Positions 38,901 to 46,204 of a stretch of 64,000 bases of DNA are shown here, one piece after another; position 1 is the first letter of the stretch; each line of letters opens with the position of its first letter. The stretch is from assembly GCF_015687155.1 (NCBI RefSeq), contig NZ_JADPQF010000003.1:186001-250000 (forward strand), read 5' to 3'. The translations under genes and the position numbers were made by a program. The notes beneath the pieces were generated by a model that saw only the letters and a program-made list of their open reading frames with translations, ran no database searches and was not told where the DNA came from. The DNA is from Aliikangiella sp. G2MR2-5. Lineage in GTDB: Bacteria; Pseudomonadota; Gammaproteobacteria; Enterobacterales; Kangiellaceae.

Positions 38901-39228
38901 TTCCATGATGATATCTGTGTCAGAAGCTGGTGCGCAAAACTTTCTTGCTCAGCATACAGGAGAGACAACTGCTGGATTCATCGATACCATGGCTATGGGG
39001 ACAGCAATACTCTCTGTTGATGGCGGAGGACAAATGATTGTCGACGCTCTACAGGAAAGTAATACTGGTTATCAACCAATCGATAGTGCCCGGCATGCGC
39101 TTGGAAACGGGATCGAGGCTGTCCCGGGAATTATGAATAACGCTTCGATTATCGCTGATCATGTTGGAGACTCTGTTAGCAGTGCGTGGAACAACTTCTG
39201 GAGTAGTGATGAACAGGGAAATAATTAA
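32998..39228 (+). CDS. Giant secreted YD-repeat (RHS-like) protein
   Basis: 2076 residues with a signal peptide (KVVIPLFGLSAITTLSQA). AGAGGA at 32984-32989 supports the ATG at 32998. Residues from about 35 form an SpvB-like opening (NSGAVNYSFPLGQHVS). Next come six FG-GAP-like calcium repeats of the form D-x-N-G-D-x-x-P-D-R-V spaced about 60-85 residues apart (about 350-700), then a long YD-repeat shell. The RHS core end is GLNYFGARYYDPGIGKFIQ to NPIKFNDPSGN (about 1740-1795). The last 280 residues are Ala/Gly/Ser-rich with hydrophobic stretches (GVGLTVISLAPDAYNAA, MGGAMAAAETTPLGLGVSMM). They resemble a membrane-active or packing region more than a nuclease, and no immunity-like gene follows. 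Likely controlled by the upstream hybrid regulator through operator A. Confidence 0.85.
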   Translation: MKLKTPIYKVVIPLFGLSAITTLSQANIPGELTNGAGGSVSADQHLAKSNQQVGNSGAVNYSFPLGQHVSASYSSNGGWSVGQVSHISRSTRFGLPKYNENDIFTLNGQELVCATNCEAVSGDRIYHLSNENYQKIEFINIDSEDSYWQVTDKNGGVTRYGASDDSRIEAVDIEAAHPRVWAITDKKDAANTELTKYLYSEIPEAGNYYLHFVISGKVNAAINGYSCAELEYEWLPANNRKVSYQDGSYVEEQFHVINVYNKIGCELSGSGGMQTSRNQLLWESAPFGELQRISAIRSYGSGDVAKPDTLFEYYELAPGFGEAENWGNPEGDFGFTDAIQEYSNSRTKAELLDMNGDALPDRVRKDEEENFRIWLNNGDGFANNALNWGNPASDAIREGDDTKADLIDMDADGKLDRVRKNNNEDMVVRRNKGNGFSEPDGCTWGNPEGRYSANLDIRVSVNGINTHESDPWGTIIDLVDMNGDGYPDRVYKGSPDNDGEHNYDNYHFKVWLNDGCGFDRNLVQDWGSPEDSLFGEPGNIRHMGSKTITQLELMDINGDGLPDRLLKRASEPLYVWLNTGSGFENEHLIWENSTDGHALRQTVKSGETNYTVRDLVDMNGDGLPDRVYKRQDSPSSGLADLKVYLNTGRGFSTVETNWGSPDNQFLRKVESNESSFALIDMNGDRLPDRVIKCDTSCAQTDFSVRLNLAKPGEMLLKKVTNHLGGQTSYVYQPLDLSPTGYNPDYGQKRWVVSKKIISDGFGDNGTGEEKRTTTYEFHGGVYDKNHRQDLGFEKMFQIEPTGDVRETHFYQLINLSGVVKKSLLRQGAIDGPIHEYRYDYYEDRAEDPNDYSYGIQQARPNPGPDAEVYSPKIHTVHNFIVSGSTSVDLGGMPEYSGLGFKRTKQTYEYDSFGNVKSEINYGLVDSQEHTDVGIDKVTNDTRWGYYLSKWIMKPILKESLEWNVDTQSYQLSAKTQFIYDDSESGVGENGWLTTKRIFQDESNSYDINYRYDTDGNLEREQNGRGFWTIYTFEPRYKRYQQSVELPSPVDKANITTSHYDSLMRLTSTVDGNENTTSYGYDSFGRVSYIVKPLDELAYPTIRYFYTDWEPVKNTPSYVQKQVKDEAAASIISRTYYDGFGQVIETKTEAPAYGDNGQIRYRTVDSWQFVEGNKKVRQTSIPYFTTGAEYSRNLTPDKKESRSETYLNADSSISSDYLGTVIKTTSASERPTYQRDFHFTTYNLDASFHFTSTVKQPESLKRSIYQYTGVFPANSFYARTEIHDYFHKQQIFDHHGNTTVKHKNFLGQTVREEDMDRGIWQYSYDKNGNLKTQTDAKNVLIVFDYDVLDRIQSKTYPDGSTIEYYYDGDEDRDGEIDSGRRHILGQLAKVSDFSGYTRFWYDERYRITREQKKINGLSTRNIYFRYDSMDRISGIKYPADDNYTVIGYDRGGAMLSITADGMDQVISQVNYSEQGQVKDIFFNGSSQHFEYWDESRDYRLKSNYSLKTQDTSELIRYEYDYDAVGNIEKIDGYLDSVLTPQYSRTFTYDDLSRLKTQSNVDYFGGSELFSYDEIGNITERNGVKYVYPEKGKARPHAVTSVGSKAYQYNDNGDMFDRNGDLIDYDFDRQMVQYKDESYLYDYAGRRVKKWTSEDTIYYPNKYYEIRNDKPIKFYYLNGVKIARHKRKEYSFIHNDHLQGSSIITDISGVKTRELLYNSFGEVKRNVGSGESPDYKYTGKEEDSSGLNYFGARYYDPGIGKFIQADTLYDGASGPEGLNLYAYSANNPIKFNDPSGNSAGDPIAWLKAIKDTYSGINNYNSGNARDGVLQVTGSVAFAVQAVAESATNSLAKASEKYARSAVVNSAKAVVRGRSVNPFTRLSGTGAAVKADIANSASKTMSKGSKMAGRYAKAAGRVGVGLTVISLAPDAYNAASSYYNGSTTKGNYYAAKVGMGGAMAAAETTPLGLGVSMMISVSEAGAQNFLAQHTGETTAGFIDTMAMGTAILSVDGGGQMIVDALQESNTGYQPIDSARHALGNGIEAVPGIMNNASIIADHVGDSVSSAWNNFWSSDEQGNN

Positions 39229-39707
39229 TCATGTTAGTTGACTAGTTGTCCACTTGAATGTCTGCCATCATAAAGCTCGCTAATTCATTGCAGTGGCTTT
39301 ATGGTGGCTTCTACTCTCAAGCCTTCTTGCATTACATCAGAGGTTCAGTAACAGGAAGGACCTAAACTCTCTATATTTAGTATAAATAATATTCAAATTC
39401 GTGTTTTTTCATAAAGATGTCGTATTTCTTCATAAGATTGTCCCAAATTGTTCCTGCTCTTTTTGTAAGATATCCCGATGGGCATTGAAGCTCTTATTAA
39501 TATCTAGTCTTTCTTATTTTAGTTTTGTTATAGGGACTGCAATAGATTGAATTTAGATTTTATTTCGGTGTAATAAAAAAAATGGTCGCTCAGTTTTTGT
39601 AAGTATTTAATATAGTGAGTCACTGTTAAAGGCTTTTTGCATTCAACATGAGTATCTTGCCGATACAAAAAATTATATTTAGTGGAATGAGAAGAAGGAG
39701 TTCCTAC
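39229..39707 (+). promoter_or_regulatory. Intergenic region with operator B and leader of the TSP3 gene
   Basis: About 480 AT-rich bases. Operator B consists of TGTCGTATTT at 39418 and TGTCCCAAAT at 39439, 21 bp apart. Each half is preceded by TTCATAA (about 39408 and 39428), so the repeated unit is about 20 bp: TTCATAA, two to three bases, TGTC, AT-rich. It matches operator A at 32827-32860. It lies about 270 bp before the ATG, leaving a long leader. No gene was seen. Confidence 0.6.
39264..39308 (+). terminator. Long-loop hairpin after the YD-repeat gene
   Basis: GCCATCATAAAGC (39264-39276) pairs with GCTTTATGGTGGC (39296-39308), 13 bp with one wobble and a 19-nt loop. There is no strong T-run. 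Architecture resembles the hairpin after the hybrid regulator. Confidence 0.5.
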
Positions 39708-42440
39708 ATGGTTTTAAAGGTTCGTAATGGAAAAACAACGCGCATACGCAGGGCAATTTATAAGGCGCTATTTTGTAGTTCAATAATATTAACTACCACG
39801 AATGTTATGGCGATTGAAGGCGATCAAGACAATGATGGTATGCCGGATGAGTGGGAGCTAGTCAACGGCCTTAATCCTATGGACCCTTCCGATGCCAGTA
39901 CTGATCTGGATTGGGATACCTTGAGCAACTTAACTGAGTATGGCTTGGGAACGGATCCGAACAACTTTGATAGTGACAGTGATGAGCTCGATGATGGTAT
40001 GGAAGTCAGTCTTAATATTGATCCGACAAAACCCGATAGTGATGGTGACCAACTACCTGATGGCTGGGAATATTTTAATAGTTTGAATCCAGCTGATGCG
40101 AGTGACGCTTCGCTAGATGCTGATTTTGATGGGCTCAATAATTTAGAAGAATATTTATTGGGGTCATTTCCGCAAGACCCGGACACAGATGATGATTCGA
40201 TTCTTGATGGCGATGAAGAAATGAATGGTACCAGTGCGCTGGATTATGATACCGACAATGATGGTCTTTCTGATAATGAAGCCAGTGAGTTTGGTACCAA
40301 CCAACTAAACAGGGACTCAGACTCTGACGGTATTATTGATGGTTTTCAGTTTGGCTCTGTTTTACCTCTGGATCCTTTACAAGAGTTAAACAGTGGAACC
40401 GGAGAAAGTTCCGGCGCCGCCTTGTCAGCCGATGGTCGCTTTGCCGTCTTTGTATCAGAGCGCAGTGGACTGGTTTCAAATGATAACAATAACTTTATCG
40501 ATGTATTCTGGCACGACACGCTAACCGGAGAAGTGAGAAAAATCAGTAATGCCTGGGATGGCGGTGATGCTAATGGTTGGAGCGGTCGTATTGTTAACGG
40601 CATCGGTATTGATATCTCTGCAGACGGTCGATATGTGGTTTTCCAGTCCGGAGCCAGCAATATAATACCCTCGGACTTAAATGGTGGGAGCAGCGACATA
40701 TATCTTCATGATACGCAAACAGGAAAAACAAGTTTAGTGAGTGTAACCAGCGATGGCGTACAGGCTAGCGGTAGCAGCTGGAGTCCAAGGATTTCGAATG
40801 ATGGACGTAAAATAGTATTTCGCTCAAGCGCCACTGAGCTATTACCTGGCGCTGACAATAACTCCTACAACAGTGATATCTTTTTGCATGATCTTGACAC
40901 AGGAGTAACTGAGCTTATCAGTAAAAATTCACAGGGAGTGCAGGGAAATGGCAATAGCGAAGGCGCTGATATTTCTTCGGACGGACGTTATGTTTCATTT
41001 CTATCAAAATCAGATAACTTGGTGATAGACGACAATAATAGTCCGACTCTTTCTAAAAATGATTTGTTTGTACATGATCGTGTTGAAGGTAAGACTGCCC
41101 GGGTTAATCTAAACAACGATGGAACTGAATTTCCTACTGAATACACCTATGGGGGCTCGCTCTCTGGTGATGGCCGATTTATAGCATTTTCTACAACGGC
41201 TGATATTGATAACGCGGATAGTAATAACGGGTTCGATTGTTATATCAGAGACTTGCAGTCAGGGAATAATATTCTGGTGAGTGCGGGTGAGAGTAACATC
41301 AAATGTGTGACACCATCACTTTCTGAAAGCGGTCGATTTGTCGCTTATGAGTTGTTGCGTGGAGCGAGTAATTCTGGGGATGGAATTTATCTTAAAGATA
41401 TGCAGTCGGGCCAGGTTAAAGTCATTTCAAAAACAGAGCAAGCGGCTGAATCGTTTTCTTATGGTCGTGGTATAGGGTTGGATGTTTCTGATGACGGACA
41501 ATTTGTTCAGTATGCGCTAAGACCTTATTATCTTGGAGGAACTATTTACGCTGGACATCAGAATTTCTTGTCTAAAACGGATATGCCAAAAGAAGTAAAA
41601 GGCCCAAAATTGACAACTGATTTTCTCTCCAATGTAAGCAGTAGCGAGTGGACAACAGTTACACTGCCTCATCATTATCAGTCTATGGTGGTTGTGGCTA
41701 CGCCTCAGTATGATCAGAATTCTGTACCCATGGTTGTTAGAATTCGAAATTCAGAAGGCAATCAGTTCGAAATTAAATTAGATCGGACCGATGGCTTGAG
41801 TGCAGAAGTGTTTGGCGACGTTCATTATTTCGTGGTCGAAGAAGGCGTTTATACGGTAGAGAATGATGGTCTAAAAATGGAGGCGGTCAAATTTACTTCT
41901 TCTGTTACCGACTCTAAATCTTTTTGGAGTGGTGAAGCGAGGAGTTACCAAAATAATTATCAGGCACCTGTGGTACTGGGGCAGGTTATGACCGCAAATG
42001 ATCCCGCATTTTCTGTTTTCTGGTCTTACGGCGCTAGCCGGGGAGCAGCGGCTAACGCTTCTTTCTTAAATGTTGGTAAACATGTCGGTGAAGATCCTGA
42101 TATTCAACGCCAGGATGAAACCATAGGCTATGTTGTTTTCGAGCAAGGAGCTGGTAGTGTTAATGGCTTGAATTACATTGCCAGGCTTGGTGGCGACACT
42201 ATTCGAGGAGTACAAAATGGTCTATACAATTATTCACTGTCTGGTTTGACAAATCCCAAGTCAGCGGTTTGCTCACAAGCGGCTATGGATGGCGGAAATG
42301 GCGGCTGGGCTGTTTTACTTGGTGAGATTAATGCTGACAGACTGACTTTGGGAATTGATGAAGATCGTATGAAGGATAGCGAGCGAAATCATACAACAGA
42401 ACAAGTGGGATACATTGTTTTTGAAAATGCCGAAAACTAA
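39708..42440 (+). CDS. Secreted TSP3-repeat / beta-propeller protein with lectin-like C-terminus
   Basis: 910 residues. The ATG at 39708 is preferred to 39648 because AAGGAG (39695-39700) precedes it and a signal peptide then follows (basic N-region, then ALFCSSIILTTTNVMA). Next are seven thrombospondin type 3-like calcium repeats (DQDNDGMPDEWE, DSDGDQLPDGWE, DTDNDGLSDNEA and relatives; about 20-210). A WD40/PD40-type propeller follows with recurring SADGRFAVFVS, SADGRYVVFQS, SNDGRKIVFRS, SSDGRYVSFLS and SGDGRFIAFST blades (about 220-620). The C-terminal 270 residues are beta-rich with two similar halves, each ending in a GYVVFE or GYIVFE strand. They resemble H-type lectin-like modules, a tentative reading. 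Probably surface or secreted adhesion or glycan binding; shares the operator with the YD-repeat gene. Confidence 0.75.
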   Translation: MVLKVRNGKTTRIRRAIYKALFCSSIILTTTNVMAIEGDQDNDGMPDEWELVNGLNPMDPSDASTDLDWDTLSNLTEYGLGTDPNNFDSDSDELDDGMEVSLNIDPTKPDSDGDQLPDGWEYFNSLNPADASDASLDADFDGLNNLEEYLLGSFPQDPDTDDDSILDGDEEMNGTSALDYDTDNDGLSDNEASEFGTNQLNRDSDSDGIIDGFQFGSVLPLDPLQELNSGTGESSGAALSADGRFAVFVSERSGLVSNDNNNFIDVFWHDTLTGEVRKISNAWDGGDANGWSGRIVNGIGIDISADGRYVVFQSGASNIIPSDLNGGSSDIYLHDTQTGKTSLVSVTSDGVQASGSSWSPRISNDGRKIVFRSSATELLPGADNNSYNSDIFLHDLDTGVTELISKNSQGVQGNGNSEGADISSDGRYVSFLSKSDNLVIDDNNSPTLSKNDLFVHDRVEGKTARVNLNNDGTEFPTEYTYGGSLSGDGRFIAFSTTADIDNADSNNGFDCYIRDLQSGNNILVSAGESNIKCVTPSLSESGRFVAYELLRGASNSGDGIYLKDMQSGQVKVISKTEQAAESFSYGRGIGLDVSDDGQFVQYALRPYYLGGTIYAGHQNFLSKTDMPKEVKGPKLTTDFLSNVSSSEWTTVTLPHHYQSMVVVATPQYDQNSVPMVVRIRNSEGNQFEIKLDRTDGLSAEVFGDVHYFVVEEGVYTVENDGLKMEAVKFTSSVTDSKSFWSGEARSYQNNYQAPVVLGQVMTANDPAFSVFWSYGASRGAAANASFLNVGKHVGEDPDIQRQDETIGYVVFEQGAGSVNGLNYIARLGGDTIRGVQNGLYNYSLSGLTNPKSAVCSQAAMDGGNGGWAVLLGEINADRLTLGIDEDRMKDSERNHTTEQVGYIVFENAEN

Positions 42441-42464
42441 TCCCGCGTTATAAAGAGAAATTTT

Positions 42465-42501
42465 AGGATGCATTACCATTAGTTAACCGGTGATGCATCC
42501 T
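42465..42501 (+). terminator. Hairpin after the TSP3/propeller gene
   Basis: AGGATGCATTACC (42465-42477) pairs with GGTGATGCATCCT (42489-42501), 13 bp with one G-T pair and an 11-nt loop, 25 nt after the stop. No T-run, so termination is probable but not certain. Confidence 0.5.
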
Positions 42502-42720
42502 ATACATGCCCAGTTAATTATTTACTGATATTTTTATTCACTCATCTTAGTTAGTTGCAATTTTAAAATTACCCCTTATTCGATCCTGATTGCAGTATCA
42601 ACTTTGTTACCATCACCAGGTAGAATGTAGTTAACCTGCCTCTTGATCCAATCCTTATACTGGTCGGCACATAAAAGCTGGGCTATTATTGTGCCAAACG
42701 ACTTAACAGGCCAGAGAAAA

Positions 42721-43554
42721 ATGGAAAAAGAAATCAAACAGGAAATCGCTCAGTTACAGGTTATCTACGATACCATCGCTAATTTTTTTGTTAACTACAG
42801 TTTTCAGTTGATAGGCGCTTTGCTGATACTAATTATCGGGATGCTTATTGCCAAAAAGGTTTCAAACGGAGTGAACAAATTATGTATTAAAAAAGGTATC
42901 GACGTAACTCTCTCTCGCTTTATCAGTAATATTGTCAAAATAACAATTGTGGTGATGGTTGCGATTATCTGCTTGAATAAGCTCGGGATAAGCATTACGC
43001 CCCTAATCGCTGCTATAGGCGCAATTTCCCTCGGAGCAGGACTTGCCGTTCAGGGGCTTCTTTCAAATTATGGCGCAGGTTTAAATATTGTACTTACACG
43101 ACCATTTATCGTCGGGGATACGATTAGTGTGCAGGGAGTGAGTGGCATTGTTAAGGATATTCTTCTGGCTCATACTATTATCGTGACAGAAGACGATGTC
43201 GAAATAACTATTCCCAATAAGCACATCATCGGTGAAATTATTCATAACTCTCAGGAAAACTCGCTGATTGAACTCGAAGTGGGAGTGTCTTATGCGAGCA
43301 ATATGGACAAAGTCACTCAGATATTACTTGGCGCAATTCAGGATAATTCTTTCTTTGATTGCAAAAATGATCCTCAAGTTGGAATAAGCAGTTTTGGCGA
43401 TAGTAGCGTCAATTTTGAAGTCAGAGTATGGGTCGCATCCAACCAGCTAAATGCAGCCCGCTTTTCCCTGAACAAATCAATTTGGGATGCGCTGAAAGCG
43501 GAACAGATAGATATTCCTTTCCCGCAAAGAGAAGTAAAAATCATAGCCAAATAA
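42721..43554 (+). CDS. Small-conductance mechanosensitive channel (MscS family)
   Basis: 277 residues with the E. coli MscS-sized architecture: three transmembrane helices (LIGALLILIIGMLIAKKV, then VKITIVVMVAIICLNKL, then the Gly/Ala-rich pore helix ISLGAGLAVQGLLSNYGAG). These are followed by the beta domain (RPFIVGDTISVQGVSGIV, VEITIPNKHIIGEII) and the alpha/beta C-terminal domain. It protects against hypo-osmotic shock. The ATG at 42721 (MEKEIKQ) is preferred; the frame extends to a TTG at 42643 without a ribosome site. Confidence 0.93.
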   Translation: MEKEIKQEIAQLQVIYDTIANFFVNYSFQLIGALLILIIGMLIAKKVSNGVNKLCIKKGIDVTLSRFISNIVKITIVVMVAIICLNKLGISITPLIAAIGAISLGAGLAVQGLLSNYGAGLNIVLTRPFIVGDTISVQGVSGIVKDILLAHTIIVTEDDVEITIPNKHIIGEIIHNSQENSLIELEVGVSYASNMDKVTQILLGAIQDNSFFDCKNDPQVGISSFGDSSVNFEVRVWVASNQLNAARFSLNKSIWDALKAEQIDIPFPQREVKIIAK

Positions 43555-43670
43555 TTTTCATTTCATGACTGCTGGACAAAGTGTACATATTTACTATTGT
43601 GTTGTACGATTGTTTTCGTATATCGTCTTCTCTTTAGAAAAATTAGTAAAACAATTTAAGGGGAAACATT

Positions 43671-43883
43671 ATGAAATTGAAAATTATCTTTATTGGGATA
43701 TTTAGTGGGATTTTACTGTCCGCATGCGCTTCAAGCCCGGTTGAACAAACCAAAGTTGCTGTGCAATCTGAGTCAGAATCAAAATCTGAGTCAGAATCAA
43801 AGAATGTACAGGAAGATTTATCAAAGAGGCGCAGAACTTGCAAATCATCTCGCTCTACCGGTTCTCGTCTAGGCCGCTGCTAG
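43671..43883 (+). CDS. Small lipoprotein with Ser/Glu repeats
   Basis: 70 residues. AAGGGG precedes the ATG. Signal and lipobox are IFSGILLSACAS, so Cys19 is the expected lipid site. A Ser-Glu-Ser repeat follows, encoded by a duplicated 18-bp unit (CTGAGTCAGAATCAAAAT). The C-terminus RRRTCKSSRSTGSRLGRC, with two cysteines and a TGSR motif, resembles the end of small exported proteins common in marine gammaproteobacteria, though I cannot name a family. Function unknown. Confidence 0.65.
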   Translation: MKLKIIFIGIFSGILLSACASSPVEQTKVAVQSESESKSESESKNVQEDLSKRRRTCKSSRSTGSRLGRC

Positions 43884-43936
43884 TCGAGCCAAGGGTAGAA
43901 ACTGTCCGGTTAATCAGGTTGTTTTACATCAAACAT

Positions 43937-43977
43937 AAAAAAGAAGCTACCACCGTTAGGAGGCAGGAGGTAGCTTC
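43937..43977 (-). terminator. Terminator of the minus-strand monooxygenase operon
   Basis: Read on the minus strand, GAAGCTACC (43943-43951 complement) and GGTAGCTTC (43969-43977) form a stem with extra inner pairs, followed by TTTTTT. It lies 49 nt past the stop of the DsbA-like gene. Confidence 0.8.
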
Positions 43978-44025
43978 AAGTCGGGCAACGAACCCAATTC
44001 TTAATTTTCTTGAGACAGTATAGGC

Positions 44026-44952
44026 TTATGTTTTTACACTTTTATTATGTTCGAACCAGACTGTGTTTCCACTATTCACACCGCCATTGACTTTCACAGG
44101 CTCGAGCCCTTGGGTCGCTAAAAAAGACTCTACTTCCGATATACTGAGTTGAAAAACTTCACTAGCTTCCTGACTGGTCCAACTATTGAACGCGGCTAGC
44201 TTTTCGATGTTACTTAGATTTTTTCTGGCTGGCTTCCTGCTTCCCATTGAAGCAATTGCTGCTTCTAACTGCAAATAGCTACGAGACCCGGACAAAGAAC
44301 TAATTGAGTCGCCAAGAAATAGCAAAGAAGGAAAGCCTTTGGCGCCAAGGCGAACCATTTCAGCTTGCTCAAGAGAAAAAGTGTGTTTTAAGTTCTGGCT
44401 ATCAAGAGTCTCGAAAAATAATTCTGTATTTAGCCCCAGATCACTCACTAATCGAGTCAGTAGTTCGATTTTTGACGGGTTTTTTCCAAATAAAAATATT
44501 TGTTCGCGCATAAGCCTGACAAAAACCGATTCCAGTTCGGGACGCAACTGTCTGACGGTAATCGCTGCCTGACAGAGAACATAAGAGTTATCAATCGGAT
44601 CATTTATCCAAACCGATGGATCTATTGGCTGACCATAATGAGCCGCCACTTGTTGCCAGTGAGGAATAACATCTTCAGGTTTGCTTATGCCATTGCCGGG
44701 ATCACCGAAGTTTTTCCAGCCCGGTAGTAAGCCTCCATGGATATATCGAACATTAATTTCATAGTTTAATGTTAATCGACGCCAGACCGGTTCTATGGCC
44801 CAACAATGAGAACAAATCGGGTCGGTGACAAAAATTACATTTATTTTCCGGGGCTGGGTAGCATCTGTCTCAAGTCCATCTATCCTGAATCCATCTGTCG
44901 AGCTATTTATTGATGGAATCGCGCAGCCGTTTTGTTGATCGCAGCTTTCCAT
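44026..44952 (-). CDS. DsbA-family thioredoxin-fold protein
   Basis: 308 residues. Near residue 47 is FVTDPICSHCWAIEPVWRR, an active-site CxxC (CSHC) in the form typical of cytosolic DsbA/FrnE/SpxH-like proteins. No signal peptide, so probably cytoplasmic. A later GAKGFPSLLFLGD is the cis-Pro strand (GFPS). The last 80 residues are an extra helical domain. The ATG at 44952 is chosen because GGAG lies 9 nt upstream; the GTG at 44961 overlaps the previous stop. Third gene of an operon with an aminotransferase and FAD monooxygenase, suggesting a redox or isomerase step in a small-molecule pathway. Confidence 0.75.
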   Translation of the reverse strand: MESCDQQNGCAIPSINSSTDGFRIDGLETDATQPRKINVIFVTDPICSHCWAIEPVWRRLTLNYEINVRYIHGGLLPGWKNFGDPGNGISKPEDVIPHWQQVAAHYGQPIDPSVWINDPIDNSYVLCQAAITVRQLRPELESVFVRLMREQIFLFGKNPSKIELLTRLVSDLGLNTELFFETLDSQNLKHTFSLEQAEMVRLGAKGFPSLLFLGDSISSLSGSRSYLQLEAAIASMGSRKPARKNLSNIEKLAAFNSWTSQEASEVFQLSISEVESFLATQGLEPVKVNGGVNSGNTVWFEHNKSVKT

Positions 44953-44957
44953 ATAAA

Positions 44958-46178
44958 TCACTCCGCGCCTGATTTTGAGTTATTATCAATTTCCTTGAAA
45001 GCCTGTTCCATTCGATCCAGACCAGCGGCCAAAATTTCAAAACTGGTCGCAAAGCAAATGCGGATATGGCCTTTCGCGCCTGGACCAAAGAAGCGTTCAT
45101 TTCCCGGAACAACGGCGACTTTGTTTTCGAGTAGTTTCTCTACTACTGCTTCCGCATCCAGTCCAGTTGCTTCGATGTTGGGGAAAAGCAAATAGGTCGC
45201 CTCAGGTACAGAACAAGTGACACCTGGAAACTGATTGAGTCGCTCAACTGCGTAGTCTCGCAATCTTGTCAGGTGATTTTTAAATTCATCGACCCAGTAC
45301 CAGCACTTTTCCAACGCACAAATAGCTGCGATTTGCGAAAGCGTGGATACTCCACCAGCCGTAGTCATAACATAGGCGGCATCGACTATTTTTTGATAAA
45401 CCTCATTATTCGGTGCTATTACAGCACCTACTCTTAATCCTGCAAGCCCAAATGCTTTAGAGAAACCGTAAACGGTGATTACATTTTTAGTAAGCTCCGG
45501 AGGTAGATGATGGAAGCTTTGAAATGGCTTTTCCGGAAAGACAATGTCGGACCAAATCTCATCATTCATTATCCAGAGGTCATTCTCGTTAGCAAAATGG
45601 GCGATGGTTTCCAACTCGTTTCTGCTAATTAAACGTCCAAGAGGATTATGAGGGTTACAGACACCGATCAATTTCGTTTTCTCTGAAACCAGATTAGGAA
45701 GCAGGTCGAGACGAAATTCGCCTGTTGCCTTGTCATAAGGACAGCGAACGACTTTTGCTCCTGCCGCTGAGACAGATTGCTCAAACAAAAAATCTACCGG
45801 ATCAAAAATAATCGCTTCGTCGCCAGGAGATAAAATAGCCCGCGCGATCGAATACATTCCGCTCGCAGCGCTATCAATTGGCAGAATATTTTGCGGATCA
45901 ATTCGATAGTCTTTGCGTAGTGCAAAAGCATCTGAAAGGGTTTGTTTAAACTGCGGTAGCCCTTGATGAGGACCATACGAATAGACACCACTTTGAGCAT
46001 AATTACTGATAGCGTCTCTGATTTCTGTAGCCACCGCAAAATCAGGATCGGCTGCTGTCAAAGGGATAATTTCTTTTTCCGTTTCCGCCCAGCGAAAATT
46101 GAATGCTCTTTGTTTCAATAGTTCCAGAGGAACCTGCTCGTTACTAAATAGAGAGTTCGACATTTTTCTATCCGTCAT
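44958..46178 (-). CDS. PLP-dependent class I/II aminotransferase
   Basis: 406 residues, fold-type I. Motifs are the substrate-pocket SYGPHQGLPQFK, CNPHNPLGRLIS (Asn of the NP motif), MNDEIWSDIVF (PLP Asp) and the Schiff-base Lys in VYGFSKAFGLAGLRVG. C-terminal Arg region is HIRICFATS. Resembles aspartate-aminotransferase-type and MalY/PatB-type enzymes; the substrate cannot be told. Starts 26 nt after the monooxygenase stop. Its stop lies 6 nt before the DsbA-like ATG, so the three are one transcript. Confidence 0.88.
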   Translation of the reverse strand: MTDRKMSNSLFSNEQVPLELLKQRAFNFRWAETEKEIIPLTAADPDFAVATEIRDAISNYAQSGVYSYGPHQGLPQFKQTLSDAFALRKDYRIDPQNILPIDSAASGMYSIARAILSPGDEAIIFDPVDFLFEQSVSAAGAKVVRCPYDKATGEFRLDLLPNLVSEKTKLIGVCNPHNPLGRLISRNELETIAHFANENDLWIMNDEIWSDIVFPEKPFQSFHHLPPELTKNVITVYGFSKAFGLAGLRVGAVIAPNNEVYQKIVDAAYVMTTAGGVSTLSQIAAICALEKCWYWVDEFKNHLTRLRDYAVERLNQFPGVTCSVPEATYLLFPNIEATGLDAEAVVEKLLENKVAVVPGNERFFGPGAKGHIRICFATSFEILAAGLDRMEQAFKEIDNNSKSGAE

Positions 46179-46204
46179 AATTCAAATTTGAGGTCGACCT
46201 TTGT

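Noticed and set aside
43937-43977. Terminator for the small + strand lipoprotein gene
   Set aside because: The T-run lies on the minus-strand exit side, so it serves the minus-strand operon; no T-run follows on the + strand.
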